A DNA stretch of 64,000 nt from Collinsella sp. (GTDB lineage Bacteria > Actinomycetota > Coriobacteriia > Coriobacteriales > Coriobacteriaceae), in NCBI GenBank assembly GCA_019413925.1, contig DXMY01000045.1, positions 1 through 64,000 of the forward strand. The letters are read 5' to 3'. Both the position numbers and the translations under genes were made by a program. How positions within the stretch are numbered: position 1 is the first letter of the stretch; every line of letters starts with the position of its first letter. The notes under the pieces were generated by a model. That model was not told the DNA's origin. It saw only the letters and a program-made list of their open reading frames with translations, and searched no databases. Below, piece after piece: positions 33,108-41,727 of this stretch.

Positions 33108-33293
33108 GTGGCTAAGACATCGATGATCGTCAAGTGCAATCGCAAGCAGAAGTTCTCTACTCGTGAGTACACGCGCTGCCAGCGCTGCGGCCGTCCGCAC
33201 TCTGTGTACCGCAAGTTCGGCCTGTGCCGTGTCTGCTTCCGCGAGCTTGCACTCAAGGGCGAGCTTCCCGGCGTTAAGAAGGCCAGCTGGTAA
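33108..33293 (+). CDS. rpsN: 30S ribosomal protein uS14, zinc (type Z) form
   Basis: The 61-residue protein has a zinc ribbon with C24, C27, C40 and C43 (CQRCGRP and CRVCFR), so it is the short zinc-binding uS14. It sits in the 30S head and helps A-site assembly. The start is GTG at 33108, with GAGGAGGA upstream. It follows rplE across an 80-base gap that contains a hairpin. Confidence 0.97.
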   Translation: MAKTSMIVKCNRKQKFSTREYTRCQRCGRPHSVYRKFGLCRVCFRELALKGELPGVKKASW

Positions 33294-33412
33294 GTCACTA
33301 CCAGCGTTTCAAGCATCCGTTTGGAACAGGGAAAACGCGCTAGTTAGGCTTTGCCGTTAAGGGCGGCGAAGAACCAAGAGCACGTGTTCATCAAGAACGA
33401 AGGAGAATCTGT

Positions 33413-33811
33413 ATGAACCTTACAGACCCGATCGCAGATATGCTTACGCGCATCCGTAACGCTAACTCTGTGAACAAGGCCACGGTCTCCATGCCGAGCA
33501 GCAAGAAGCTCGTCGAGATCGCTCGTGTTCTGCACGAGGAGGGCTACATCGAGGGCTACGATGTCGAGGACACCGTTCCCCAGAAGACTCTGCACATCAC
33601 GCTTAAGTATGGTCCCAAGAAGGCTAAGGTTATCAACGGCATCCGCCGCATTTCCAAGCCGGGCCTGCGTAAGTACACCGGCGTTGCCGACATGCCCCGC
33701 GTCCGCGGTGGCCTTGGTACCGCCATTATTTCCACCAGCCATGGCGTCATGACCGACCGCGATGCTCGCAAGCACAACGTCGGCGGCGAGATCATCGCTT
33801 ACGTCTGGTAA
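33413..33811 (+). CDS. rpsH: 30S ribosomal protein uS8
   Basis: The 132-residue protein shows the full uS8 fold: MNLTDPIADMLTRIRNA at the start and GVMTDRDARKHNVGGEI at the end. The SMPSSKKLVEIARVL segment contacts 16S rRNA helix 21. In many bacteria uS8 also represses its own operon by binding mRNA near rplE; no such site is proved here. AAGGAG precedes the ATG. It sits between rpsN and rplF in the standard order. Confidence 0.97.
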   Translation: MNLTDPIADMLTRIRNANSVNKATVSMPSSKKLVEIARVLHEEGYIEGYDVEDTVPQKTLHITLKYGPKKAKVINGIRRISKPGLRKYTGVADMPRVRGGLGTAIISTSHGVMTDRDARKHNVGGEIIAYVW

Positions 33812-33844
33812 TTCGCTCGGTAGGTAGAAGGAAAGGAGATCACC

Positions 33845-34381
33845 GTGTCTCGTATCGGTAATAAGCCTGTCCAGATTCCCGCCGGAGTCGAAGTGGCAGT
33901 CAACGGCAACAACGTTGTCGTCAAGGGCCCCAAGGGCCAGCTCGAGCTCGATGTTTTTGAGAAGCTCACCATCAACGTCGAGGACAACGTCCTCACCGTT
34001 TCCCGTCCCGACGACGAGCGTGAGACCCGTGCCCGTCACGGCCTCACCCGCGCCCTCATCCACAACATGGTTGTTGGCGTTTCCGAGGGCTTCGAGAAGA
34101 AGCTCGAGCTCGCCGGCGTCGGTTACCGCGTGCAGCAGAAGGGCAAGAACCTCGAGTTTTCCCTGGGCTTCTCGCACCCCGTGATCGTCGAGGCTCCCGA
34201 GGGCATCACCTTCGAGGTTCCCGACAACACCCACGTGAACGTCAAGGGTATCAACAAGCAGCAGGTCGGTCAGATCGCCGCTGAGATTCGCGGCCATCGT
34301 CCTCCCGAGCCTTACAAGGGCAAGGGTATCCACTATGTCGGCGAGCACATCCGCCGCAAGCTGGGTAAGGCCGCCAAGTAG
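33845..34381 (+). CDS. rplF: 50S ribosomal protein uL6
   Basis: The 178-residue protein is uL6, located near the sarcin-ricin loop and the factor-binding site. It has the two homologous alpha/beta domains. The family marker is visible near the C-terminus (RPPEPYKGKGIHYVGEHIRRK). The start codon is GTG at 33845 after AAAGGAG. The next gene is rplR, 75 bases on. Confidence 0.97.
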   Translation: MSRIGNKPVQIPAGVEVAVNGNNVVVKGPKGQLELDVFEKLTINVEDNVLTVSRPDDERETRARHGLTRALIHNMVVGVSEGFEKKLELAGVGYRVQQKGKNLEFSLGFSHPVIVEAPEGITFEVPDNTHVNVKGINKQQVGQIAAEIRGHRPPEPYKGKGIHYVGEHIRRKLGKAAK

Positions 34382-34456
34382 TCGTAACCGACTTACTCGC
34401 ATAAGACCAGCACCCCGTTAGGTGCTGGCAAGATCAACCTTTTTAGGAGTTTACGT

Positions 34457-34825
34457 ATGAACAAGCATAAGGCGAAGCTGGAAGGCCTCAAGCGTCGTCA
34501 GCGTCGTGTTCGCGGCAAGGTCTCGGGTACCGCCGAGCGTCCGCGTCTTCGCGTGACCCGTACCAACGCCAACATCTATGCCCAGATCATCGACGACAGC
34601 AAGGGCTCCAGCCTGACGCTCGTCTCTGCCTCGACCCTCGAGGCCGAGTTCAAGGGCACCCACACCTCGAACAAGGAGGCTGCGGAGAAGGTCGGTCAGC
34701 TCGTTGGCAAGCGTGCCATCGAGGCCGGCATCACCAAGGTCGCTTTCGATCGTGGTGGCCGTATCTACCATGGCCGCGTCAAGGCCCTCGCCGACGGTGC
34801 TCGTGCCGCCGGTCTCGAGTTCTAG
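34457..34825 (+). CDS. rplR: 50S ribosomal protein uL18
   Basis: The 122-residue protein is uL18, which binds 5S rRNA together with uL5. It has a basic N-terminus (KLEGLKRRQRRVRGKV) and the conserved C-terminal AFDRGGRIYHGRVKALADGARAAGL. Aggagt precedes the ATG. Spacing to rpsE is 14 bases and includes an AGGAGG, so the two are coupled. Confidence 0.97.
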   Translation: MNKHKAKLEGLKRRQRRVRGKVSGTAERPRLRVTRTNANIYAQIIDDSKGSSLTLVSASTLEAEFKGTHTSNKEAAEKVGQLVGKRAIEAGITKVAFDRGGRIYHGRVKALADGARAAGLEF

Positions 34826-34839
34826 GAGGTATGTAGCAC

Positions 34840-35364
34840 ATGGCTCGTAATCAGAAGCAGCAGCGCGAGGCCTCCGAGTTCGAGGAGCGCGTCGTTTACA
34901 TCAACCGCGTGTCGAAGACCGTCAAGGGTGGTCGTCGCATGAGCCTCGTCGCTCTCGTCGTCGTTGGCGACGGCAAGGGCAACGTCGGCGTTGGCATGGG
35001 CAAGTCCGCTGAGGTGCCCCTGGCCATCTCCAAGGCGTCTCTCGATGCCAAGAAGAACATGTTCCACGTGCCGGTGACCGAGCAGGGCACCATCCCGCAC
35101 GAGGTTCTCGGCCACTTTGGTGCCGGCCGCATCATCATCAAGCCCGCTGTCGAGGGTACCGGCGTTATCGCCGGCGGCGCTGTGCGTCCCCTCTTCGAGC
35201 TTGCTGGCATCAAGAACGTCCTGTCCAAGTCCCTCGGTACCGACAACGGCCTCAACATCATCAAGGCTGCCGTCGAGGGCCTCAAGGAGCTCTCCAGCCC
35301 TGAGGACGTCGCGGCTCGCCGTGGCCTGACGGTCTCCGAGATGTTCGTCGGTAAGGAGAACTAA
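34840..35364 (+). CDS. rpsE: 30S ribosomal protein uS5
   Basis: The 174-residue protein is uS5, which takes part in decoding fidelity and mRNA entry. Motifs include RVSKTVKGGRRMSLVALVVV in the RNA-binding domain and GVIAGGAVRPLFELAGIKNV in the second domain. It sits between rplR and rpmD with a strong AGGAGG upstream. Spectinomycin-resistance positions lie in the N-terminal loop, and nothing unusual is seen there. Confidence 0.97.
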   Translation: MARNQKQQREASEFEERVVYINRVSKTVKGGRRMSLVALVVVGDGKGNVGVGMGKSAEVPLAISKASLDAKKNMFHVPVTEQGTIPHEVLGHFGAGRIIIKPAVEGTGVIAGGAVRPLFELAGIKNVLSKSLGTDNGLNIIKAAVEGLKELSSPEDVAARRGLTVSEMFVGKEN

Positions 35365-35366
35365 GC

Positions 35367-35549
35367 ATGGCTGACACCATCAAGATCAAGCAGGTCCGCA
35401 GCACCAACGGTTGCAAGCAGGACCAGGTCCGTACTGTCCGTGCCCTCGGTCTCCACAGGATCCGCGAGGTTCGCGAGATTGCTGACAACGAGTCCGTCCG
35501 CGGCATGATCTTCAAGGTCAAGCACCTTGTCGAGATTGTAGAGGAGTAG
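35367..35549 (+). CDS. rpmD: 50S ribosomal protein uL30
   Basis: The 60-residue protein starts ADTIKIKQVRSTNGCKQDQV and contains GLHRIREVREIADNESVRGM, the uL30 core. It starts two bases after rpsE, so translation is probably coupled. The length is normal for bacterial uL30. Confidence 0.95.
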   Translation: MADTIKIKQVRSTNGCKQDQVRTVRALGLHRIREVREIADNESVRGMIFKVKHLVEIVEE

Positions 35550-35552
35550 CAA

Positions 35553-36002
35553 ATGCAGCTTCACGATCTTACTCCCGCGCCCGGTTCCACTAAGAACCGC
35601 AAGCGCGTCGGCCGTGGCAATTCTTCGGGTCACGGCACCACTTCTGGCCGCGGCCAGAAGGGCCAGGGTTCCCGCTCTGGTGGCACCAAGGGTGCCGGCT
35701 TCGAGGGTGGCCAGACTCCGCTGGCTATGCGCCTGCCCAAGCTTCCGGGCTTCCGCAACCCCCGTCGTATCGAGTACACCGCTGTTAACGTTGAGCGTCT
35801 CGAGCGTAAGTTCGAGGACGGCGCTGTGATCGACGGTGCCGCTCTTAAGGCCGCTCGCATCACCAAGAGCGAGTTCGAGCCCGTCAAGGTGCTCGGCAAT
35901 GGTGAGCTCACCAAGAAGTTCACGGTCAAGGTCGACAAGGTCAGCGCTTCTGCGCAGGCCAAGATCGAGGCCGCTGGCGGAAAGGTCGAGCTGCCGTGCT
36001 AA
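35553..36002 (+). CDS. rplO: 50S ribosomal protein uL15
   Basis: The 149-residue protein has the Gly-rich basic N-terminal extension (GRGNSSGHGTTSGRGQKGQG) that reaches into 23S rRNA, and a C-terminal globular domain ending AKIEAAGGKVELPC. It starts three bases after rpmD. Its stop overlaps the GTG start of secY by seven bases. Confidence 0.96.
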   Translation: MQLHDLTPAPGSTKNRKRVGRGNSSGHGTTSGRGQKGQGSRSGGTKGAGFEGGQTPLAMRLPKLPGFRNPRRIEYTAVNVERLERKFEDGAVIDGAALKAARITKSEFEPVKVLGNGELTKKFTVKVDKVSASAQAKIEAAGGKVELPC

Positions 36003-37282
36003 ATGGTCTTAAGAATGCTTTCCGCATCAAAGAATTGCGCGAAAAGATTCTTTTTACCATAGCTATGCTCGTCGTGTACCGCATTGGTGCGCACGTTCCT
36101 GTGCCCGGCATTCCCTTCCAGGGGATGCTGGGCCTTTTCTCGACCGATAACAATTCGGTCGCCGCAGGTGCTATGGCCCTCCTGAATCTTTTCTCTGGCG
36201 GCGCGTTGAGCTATGTGTCGGTGTTTTCGCTGGGCATCATGCCTTACATCACCAGCTCGATCATCCTCCAGATGCTCCAGGCCGTCGTGCCTTCCCTGCA
36301 TGAGCTTGCCCGCGAGGGCGAGGTCGGTCAGACCAAGATTACGCAGTATTCGCGTTACCTCACCCTGGCTCTGGCAATCCTCAACTCCGTGGGTTACCTC
36401 TTCCTCTTTAAGAGCTTCGGCATCAGCTTCAATGGCGCCGGCGCTCCCGAGATCATCTTCGACCTCATGATCGTCGGTACGCTCACCGCAGGCGCTATGC
36501 TGATCATGTGGATTGGTGAGCTCATCACCCAGCGCGGTATCGGCAATGGCATGTCGCTGATCATCTTTGCGAACATCATGGCCGGCCTTCCGCAGGCTAT
36601 CTTCTCCAGCACCGAGGGTAATGCCGGTGGCATCATCACCATGGTGATCATCTGCGCCATCATCCTGCTGGTTATCCCGCTGATTGTTTTCCTTGAGCGC
36701 GGCCAGCGCCGCATCCCGGTCTCCTATGCCAAGCGCGTCGTGGGCCGTCGCATGATGGGTGGCCAGACCACCTACCTGCCCATCAAGGTCAACACCGCGG
36801 GCGTCGTGCCGATCATCTTTGCCTCGGCGCTGCTGTACTTCCCGGCTCAGATTGCCGTGTTCTTCCCCGGCATCGGCTGGATTCAGGCAGTTGCCTCTGC
36901 GCTTTCGACCGGTTGGCTCAACTGGGTGCTTAACGTTGTCCTCATCGTGTTCTTCGCGTACTTCTACACCTCTATGGTGTTCAACCCCGATGACACGGCC
37001 GACAACCTTAAGAAGCAGGGTGGCTTTATTCCGGGCGTCCGTCCGGGTAGGGCTACCGCGGCCTACATCAAGAACGCGCTCAACAAGATCACGCTTCCCA
37101 GCGCTGTCTTTTTGGCGCTCATCGCCATCGTGCCTTCGATCATCTTCTCCTTCACGGGTAACCATCTGATCCAGGCATTTGGCGGCACGTCCATCCTCAT
37201 CATGGTCGGCGTCGTGCTCGACACGGTCGATAAGCTCGAAGGCCAGATCAAGATGTATGATTACGATGGATTCTTTAAATAG
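35996..37282 (+). CDS. secY: SecY preprotein translocase subunit
   Basis: The 428-residue membrane protein has ten membrane helices and forms the Sec channel with SecE and SecG. Visible markers are the N-terminal LNGLKNAFRIKELREKILFT, the plug region near SVAAGAMALLNLFSGGAL, and the cytoplasmic loop QRRIPVSYAKRVVGRR. The GTG start at 35996 overlaps the rplO stop, which indicates translational coupling. Position and length are standard for the spc operon. Confidence 0.97.
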   Translation: MLNGLKNAFRIKELREKILFTIAMLVVYRIGAHVPVPGIPFQGMLGLFSTDNNSVAAGAMALLNLFSGGALSYVSVFSLGIMPYITSSIILQMLQAVVPSLHELAREGEVGQTKITQYSRYLTLALAILNSVGYLFLFKSFGISFNGAGAPEIIFDLMIVGTLTAGAMLIMWIGELITQRGIGNGMSLIIFANIMAGLPQAIFSSTEGNAGGIITMVIICAIILLVIPLIVFLERGQRRIPVSYAKRVVGRRMMGGQTTYLPIKVNTAGVVPIIFASALLYFPAQIAVFFPGIGWIQAVASALSTGWLNWVLNVVLIVFFAYFYTSMVFNPDDTADNLKKQGGFIPGVRPGRATAAYIKNALNKITLPSAVFLALIAIVPSIIFSFTGNHLIQAFGGTSILIMVGVVLDTVDKLEGQIKMYDYDGFFK

Positions 37283-37300
37283 GCTAGAGGAGGATTGCTC

Positions 37301-37927
37301 ATGAACCTCGTATTGCTCGGAGCTCCGGGTGCCGGTAAGGGCACCGTCGCACAGGAGCTCGTCGCCGAGTTTGGCGTCGCTCACATTTCCACGGGCGACC
37401 TGCTGCGTGCTGCCGTCAAGGGTGGCACCGAGCTTGGTATTCAGGCTAAGAAGTACATGGACGCTGGCGAGCTCGTTCCCGACCAGCTCGTGATCGACCT
37501 TGTCAAGGAGCGCCTTGCTGCCGATGACGCCCAGCAGGGCTTCATCCTCGACGGCTTCCCGCGCAACACCGCCCAGGCTGTGACGCTCGATTCCGAGCTC
37601 TCCGCCATGGGTCGCGAGATCGACTGCGCCCTTCTGGTCGACGTGGCCCCCGAGGTCATCATCGATCGTCTGTCTTTGCGTCGCACTTGCCGCGCCTGCG
37701 GTTACACCGGCACCGCTGCCGATGCTACCTGCCCCAAGTGCGCCGGCGAGATGTATCAGCGCGACGACGACAAGCCCGAGACCATCAAGAACCGTCTCGA
37801 CGTCTACGAGAAGTCCACGAGCCCGCTCGTCGACTACTATCGTGGCCAGGGTCTGCTCAAGTCGGTCAACGGTGACCAGGCTCGCGAGACCGTGTACGGG
37901 GATGTCAAAGAGGCTCTCGGTCTATGA
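37301..37927 (+). CDS. adk: Adenylate kinase, zinc LID form
   Basis: The 208-residue enzyme interconverts ATP plus AMP and two ADP. The P-loop is GAPGAGKGT at 7-15, the AMP site is FILDGFPRN near 81-89, and the LID carries four Cys at 130, 133, 144 and 147 (CRACGYT and CPKC), so it binds zinc. The ATG at 37301 is seven bases after AGGAGG; a TTG six bases earlier is less likely. It overlaps map by four bases. Confidence 0.96.
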   Translation: MNLVLLGAPGAGKGTVAQELVAEFGVAHISTGDLLRAAVKGGTELGIQAKKYMDAGELVPDQLVIDLVKERLAADDAQQGFILDGFPRNTAQAVTLDSELSAMGREIDCALLVDVAPEVIIDRLSLRRTCRACGYTGTAADATCPKCAGEMYQRDDDKPETIKNRLDVYEKSTSPLVDYYRGQGLLKSVNGDQARETVYGDVKEALGL

Positions 37928-38712
37928 TCAAGATTAAGTCTGCAACGCAAATCGAGCAGATGAAGAAGGCAGGAGCGCTATCTAAGATGGCGCTCCGCCA
38001 CGTTGGAGCCATGGTGCGCCCTGGTGTTTCGACCTTTGAGCTCGATCAGCTCGCTGAGCAGATTATCCGTATGCATGGCGGCACCCCGGCCTTTAAGGGT
38101 TACGGCGGGTTCCCCGGTACCATTTGCGCATCGATTAACGATGCCGTGGTCCACGGTATTCCCAACCCCGACATGATCCTGCGCGATGGCGATATCATCT
38201 CCATCGATACGGGAGCCGTTGTCGACGGTTGGGTTGGCGATAACGCTTGGACGTTTTTCGTCGGCACCCCTACGCCCGAGGCCAAGGCCCTGTGCGAGGT
38301 CACGCGCGATTGCCTTAAGGCTGCCATCGAGCAGGCTATTCCCGGTAACCATATCGGGGACGTCGGTTATGCCGTTCAGTCTCTCGCCGAGTCTCACGGT
38401 TACGGCGTGCTTCGCGACTATGTGGGCCATGGCATTGGCCGCGTGATGCACGAGGACCCCAACGTTCCTAACTATGGAAAGAAGGGGAGAGGCGTTCGCC
38501 TCCAGGCCGGCATGGTCATTGCCATCGAGCCGATGGTTACGATGGGTTCCAACCATGTGAGCACGGGCTCCGACGGTTGGATCGTCACGACCAACGACCA
38601 CCTGCCCGCCGCGCACTACGAGAACACCGTCGCCATTACCAATGACGGCCCGGTGATTCTCACCACGGATGCCCAAGGTGCTTGGTGTTCGCTCCAAGGC
38701 GGAGAAATGTAA
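37924..38712 (+). CDS. map: Methionine aminopeptidase, type I
   Basis: The 262-residue dinuclear metalloprotease removes the N-terminal Met from nascent proteins. Ligands are visible in ISIDTGAVVDGWVGDNAW (two Asp), YVGHGIGRVMHEDP (His), IAIEPMVTMGS (Glu) and the late ENTVAITNDGP (Glu). Its ATG overlaps the adk stop (ATGA). It lacks the extended zinc N-terminus of some actinobacterial paralogues. It is probably co-transcribed with adk. Confidence 0.96.
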   Translation: MIKIKSATQIEQMKKAGALSKMALRHVGAMVRPGVSTFELDQLAEQIIRMHGGTPAFKGYGGFPGTICASINDAVVHGIPNPDMILRDGDIISIDTGAVVDGWVGDNAWTFFVGTPTPEAKALCEVTRDCLKAAIEQAIPGNHIGDVGYAVQSLAESHGYGVLRDYVGHGIGRVMHEDPNVPNYGKKGRGVRLQAGMVIAIEPMVTMGSNHVSTGSDGWIVTTNDHLPAAHYENTVAITNDGPVILTTDAQGAWCSLQGGEM

Positions 38713-38748
38713 CAAGTTCCACTTAGTTGTGGAGCCATTACGAAGTTA

Positions 38749-38777
38749 TTACGATGCGTGCATACGTGTTGTAGAAT
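38749..38777 (+). promoter_or_regulatory. Probable internal promoter before infA
   Basis: The pattern is TTACGA (38749-38754), a 17-base spacer and TAGAAT (38772-38777). It lies in the 104-base gap between map and infA and could drive the infA-rplQ segment separately. Confidence 0.5.
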
Positions 38778-38816
38778 ACTCAATCGCTGTCGTTTTCTAG
38801 AGAAAGATGATTGCTT

Positions 38817-39035
38817 GTGAAGAAGGAAGACGCAATTGAGCTCGAGGGTACGGTAAAGGAACCGCTGCCCAACGCCATGTTTAAGGTCGAGCTCGAGAAC
38901 GGTCATTCGGTTCTGTGCAACATTTCTGGCAAGATCCGAATGAATTACATCCGTATTCTCCCCGGTGACAGGGTTGTCGTGGAGCTTTCCCCGTACGACC
39001 TGACCCGCGGCCGCATCACCTATCGCTACAAATAG
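38817..39035 (+). CDS. infA: Translation initiation factor IF-1
   Basis: The 72-residue OB-fold protein binds the 30S A site during initiation. The start GTG at 38817 gives VKKEDAIELEGTVKEPL, the exact usual IF-1 length. An upstream in-frame TTG at 38811 would add two residues. The C-terminal core DRVVVELSPYDLTRGRITYR is the standard signature. It follows map after a gap with a likely internal promoter. Confidence 0.96.
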   Translation: MKKEDAIELEGTVKEPLPNAMFKVELENGHSVLCNISGKIRMNYIRILPGDRVVVELSPYDLTRGRITYRYK

Positions 39036-39185
39036 CGGCACGCATACACGCACTCCATTTCCGGCTGCAGGCTTAGCTCAACCTACGGTCGGATTGTGTG
39101 TGAAGACCAGCCATAGTTTTAAACGCCTGCGGCTGGGCGAGTAGATAGTAGGGAAGTAGTTTGAGCGCTACCGAAAGGAAGAACG
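39036..39185 (+). other. Gap between infA and rpmJ
   Basis: The 150 bases carry no gene. The stretch ends in AAAGGAAG, the ribosome binding site of rpmJ. I see no clear terminator, so transcription probably continues. Confidence 0.4.
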
Positions 39186-39299
39186 ATGAAGGTACGTCCT
39201 TCGGTCAAGAAGATGTGCGATAAGTGCAAAATCATTCGGCGCCATGGCAAGGTCCTCGTCATTTGCGAGAACCCCCGTCATAAGCAGCGTCAGGGTTAA
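39186..39299 (+). CDS. rpmJ: 50S ribosomal protein bL36, zinc form
   Basis: The 37-residue protein reads MKVRPSVKKMCDKCKIIRRH and then GKVLVICENPRHKQRQG. C11, C14, C27 and H32 form the zinc site of bL36. AAGGAAG precedes the ATG. It sits in the usual place between infA and rpsM and is the normal full length. Confidence 0.97.
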   Translation: MKVRPSVKKMCDKCKIIRRHGKVLVICENPRHKQRQG

Positions 39300-39313
39300 G
39301 AGAGGAGACTACG

Positions 39314-39688
39314 TTGGCCCGTATTAATGGTGTCGACCTCCCGCGTGAGAAGCGCGTTGAGATCGGTCTGACCTACATTTACGGCATCGGCCGCACCACT
39401 GCGACGAAGATCTGCGTCGAGTGCAACGTTAACGTGGATACGCGCGTTAAGGACCTCACCGAGGATGAGGTTAACGCCATCCGTGATTATATCGATAAGA
39501 ACCAGATCATGGTTGAGGGCGACCTCCGCCGTGAGCGCAACCAGAACGTCAAGCGCCTTATGGACATCGGCTGCAACCGCGGCCTTCGTCACCGCAAGGG
39601 CCTCCCGGTCCGCGGCCAGCGCACCCACACTAACGCTCGTACCCGCAAGGGCCCGAAGCGTCAGATCGGTGCTAAGAAGAAGAAATAA
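39314..39688 (+). CDS. rpsM: 30S ribosomal protein uS13
   Basis: The 124-residue protein reads ARINGVDLPREKRVEIGLTY at the start, a helix-turn-helix-like core, and a basic tail (RTHTNARTRKGPKR) that reaches the P-site tRNA. The start codon is TTG at 39314, after AGAGGAG. It forms intersubunit bridges with 23S rRNA and uL5. Confidence 0.97.
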   Translation: MARINGVDLPREKRVEIGLTYIYGIGRTTATKICVECNVNVDTRVKDLTEDEVNAIRDYIDKNQIMVEGDLRRERNQNVKRLMDIGCNRGLRHRKGLPVRGQRTHTNARTRKGPKRQIGAKKKK

Positions 39689-39702
39689 GGAGCGCTAGAT
39701 AG

Positions 39703-40107
39703 ATGGCTACTGCTAAGAAGAACGTTCGCGCTGCCCGTCTGAAGCGCGCGGACCGTAAGAACATTTCCGTGGGCCAGGCTCACATCCGTTCTACGTTCAA
39801 CAACACGATCGTTTCGATCACCGATCCCCAGGGCAACGTCATTTCCTGGAAGTCGGCTGGCCAGGTGGGCTTCAAGGGCTCCCGTAAGTCCACGCCGTTC
39901 GCTGCCCAGATGGCTGCCGAGGCTGCTGCCAAGCAGGCCATGGAGCACGGTATGAAGAAGGTTTCTGTCTTCGTCAAGGGCCCCGGCTCCGGTCGTGAGA
40001 CCGCCATCCGCTCCCTCCAGGCTGCTGGCCTCGAGGTCTCGAGCATCCAGGACAAGACCCCCATTCCGCACAACGGCTGCCGCCCCAAGAAGCGTCGCCG
40101 CGTGTAA
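39703..40107 (+). CDS. rpsK: 30S ribosomal protein uS11
   Basis: The 134-residue protein sits on the 30S platform near the mRNA Shine-Dalgarno helix. Family markers are AHIRSTFNNTIVSITDPQGN, KGSRKSTPFAAQMAAEAAA and the C-terminal IPHNGCRPKKRRRV. It lies 14 bases after rpsM. The length is normal. Confidence 0.97.
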   Translation: MATAKKNVRAARLKRADRKNISVGQAHIRSTFNNTIVSITDPQGNVISWKSAGQVGFKGSRKSTPFAAQMAAEAAAKQAMEHGMKKVSVFVKGPGSGRETAIRSLQAAGLEVSSIQDKTPIPHNGCRPKKRRRV

Positions 40108-40126
40108 CTGAAAGGATCGTATCAAT

Positions 40127-40723
40127 ATGGCAATCGACAGGACTCCTGTTCTTAAGCGCTGCCGTCAGCTCGGGATCGATCCCGCTGAGCTCGGTTACAG
40201 CAGCAAGAAGGAATCTATCCGTCAGCCCAAGCGCCGTCGCAAGGAATCTGAGTACGGCATGCAGCTGCGCGAGAAGCAGAAGGTCAAGTTCATCTATGGC
40301 GTTCTGGAGAAGCAGTTCCACGGCTACTTCAACAAGGCCCGTAAGATGAACGGCGTCACCGGTGAGAACCTCATGATCATCCTTGAGTCTCGCCTTGACA
40401 ACGTCGTCTTCCGTCTTGGCTTCGCCCGCACCCGCAAAGAGGCTCGTCAGTCCGTCCGTCACGGTCACTTCACCGTGAACGGCAAGCGCGTGGACATCCC
40501 GTCTTACCGCGTCAAGGCCGGCGACGTCGTCGCTGTCGGCGAGAAGTTCCGTGACCTCCTCCCCATCAAGGAGGCTCTGATTTCCTCCGAGCGCTTTGAG
40601 GTCCCTGGCTGGCTCGAGGTCGATATCGAGAAGCTGTCTGGTAACGTGCTCGCTCTGCCGACGCGTGAGCAGATCAGCGGTGATATCAACGAGCAGCTCA
40701 TCGTCGAGCTCTACTCTAAGTAG
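40127..40723 (+). CDS. rpsD: 30S ribosomal protein uS4, zinc-free form
   Basis: The 198-residue protein is an early 16S rRNA binder with an S4 domain (LDNVVFRLGFARTRKEARQS, VNGKRVDIPSYRVKAGD). The N-terminus has only one Cys (KRCRQLG), so it is the zinc-free type. It may also autoregulate by binding the operon mRNA, as in other bacteria. It follows rpsK by 19 bases. Confidence 0.97.
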   Translation: MAIDRTPVLKRCRQLGIDPAELGYSSKKESIRQPKRRRKESEYGMQLREKQKVKFIYGVLEKQFHGYFNKARKMNGVTGENLMIILESRLDNVVFRLGFARTRKEARQSVRHGHFTVNGKRVDIPSYRVKAGDVVAVGEKFRDLLPIKEALISSERFEVPGWLEVDIEKLSGNVLALPTREQISGDINEQLIVELYSK

Positions 40724-40755
40724 TCCATCCGGGCTGCTGAGGCTGGAGGTAATAC

Positions 40756-41697
40756 ATGTCAGAATTCATTAGGCCTCAGGTTCAGGTCGAAGAGATCAAC
40801 GAGACGTCTGCTCGTGTCTCCGTCGAGCCGCTCGAGCGTGGCTACGGCGATACGCTGGGTAACTCCCTTCGTCGCGTTCTTCTGTCCTCGCTCGAGGGTG
40901 CCGCCGTCGAGGCTATTCAGATCGATGGTGCGCAGCACGAGTTCATGACCATCCCTAACATGGTCGAGGATGTCACCGACATCGTCCTGAATGTCAAGGG
41001 TCTTGTCTTCAGGGCTCTCGGCACGACCGACGAGGCGACCGCCACCATCTCGGTTGACGGCCCCTGCGAGGTCACCGGTGCGGACTTCTTTATTCCGTCC
41101 GAGTTTGAGCTGGTCAACCCCGAGCAGCACATCGCTACGCTCACCGAGGGTGGCCATCTCACCATGAGCATGCGCATCGGCTATGGCCGCGGCTATGTCT
41201 CTGGCGAGGCTAACAAGCGCGACAACGATCCCATCGGTGTGATCCACGTCGACTCGCTGTACTCGCCGGTGTCCCGTTGCGCCAAGCTCGTTGAGGCTTG
41301 CCGTGTCGGTCAGCACACCGACTACGACCGCCTTGTCCTCGAGATCGAGACCAACGGCTCCATCGCTCCGCGCGACGCCGTGGTCCAGGCTGCCAATATC
41401 ATCAACCAGCATATGGCTGCCTTTATGAACCTTGCCGAGACCCCCGAGGTCGAGGAGGAGGCTTCGATCTTCGCTCCCGAGGTCACCAACGACAACGCCG
41501 AGCTGGACAAGCAGATCGAGGATCTGGACCTTTCCGTCCGTTCCTACAACTGCCTTAAGCGCGCCAGCATTCACTCGGTCCGTCAACTCGTTGAGTTCTC
41601 GGAGAACGATCTGCTCAACATCCGTAACTTCGGTGTTAAGTCGATCGAGGAAGTGAAGGACAAGCTTGAGTCCATGGGCCTGAGCCTGAAGGCTTAA
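40756..41697 (+). CDS. rpoA: RNA polymerase subunit alpha
   Basis: The 313-residue protein has the assembly domain (LERGYGDTLGNSLRRVLLSS) and a C-terminal domain from about 245 (LDLSVRSYNCLKRASIHSV, LLNIRNFGVKSIEEVKDKL) that contacts UP elements and activators. GGAGG precedes the ATG by seven bases. It sits in the standard rpsD-rpoA-rplQ order. Confidence 0.97.
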   Translation: MSEFIRPQVQVEEINETSARVSVEPLERGYGDTLGNSLRRVLLSSLEGAAVEAIQIDGAQHEFMTIPNMVEDVTDIVLNVKGLVFRALGTTDEATATISVDGPCEVTGADFFIPSEFELVNPEQHIATLTEGGHLTMSMRIGYGRGYVSGEANKRDNDPIGVIHVDSLYSPVSRCAKLVEACRVGQHTDYDRLVLEIETNGSIAPRDAVVQAANIINQHMAAFMNLAETPEVEEEASIFAPEVTNDNAELDKQIEDLDLSVRSYNCLKRASIHSVRQLVEFSENDLLNIRNFGVKSIEEVKDKLESMGLSLKA

Positions 41698-41727
41698 TGC
41701 TTCGCATATTTGAGGAGAAACTAGACC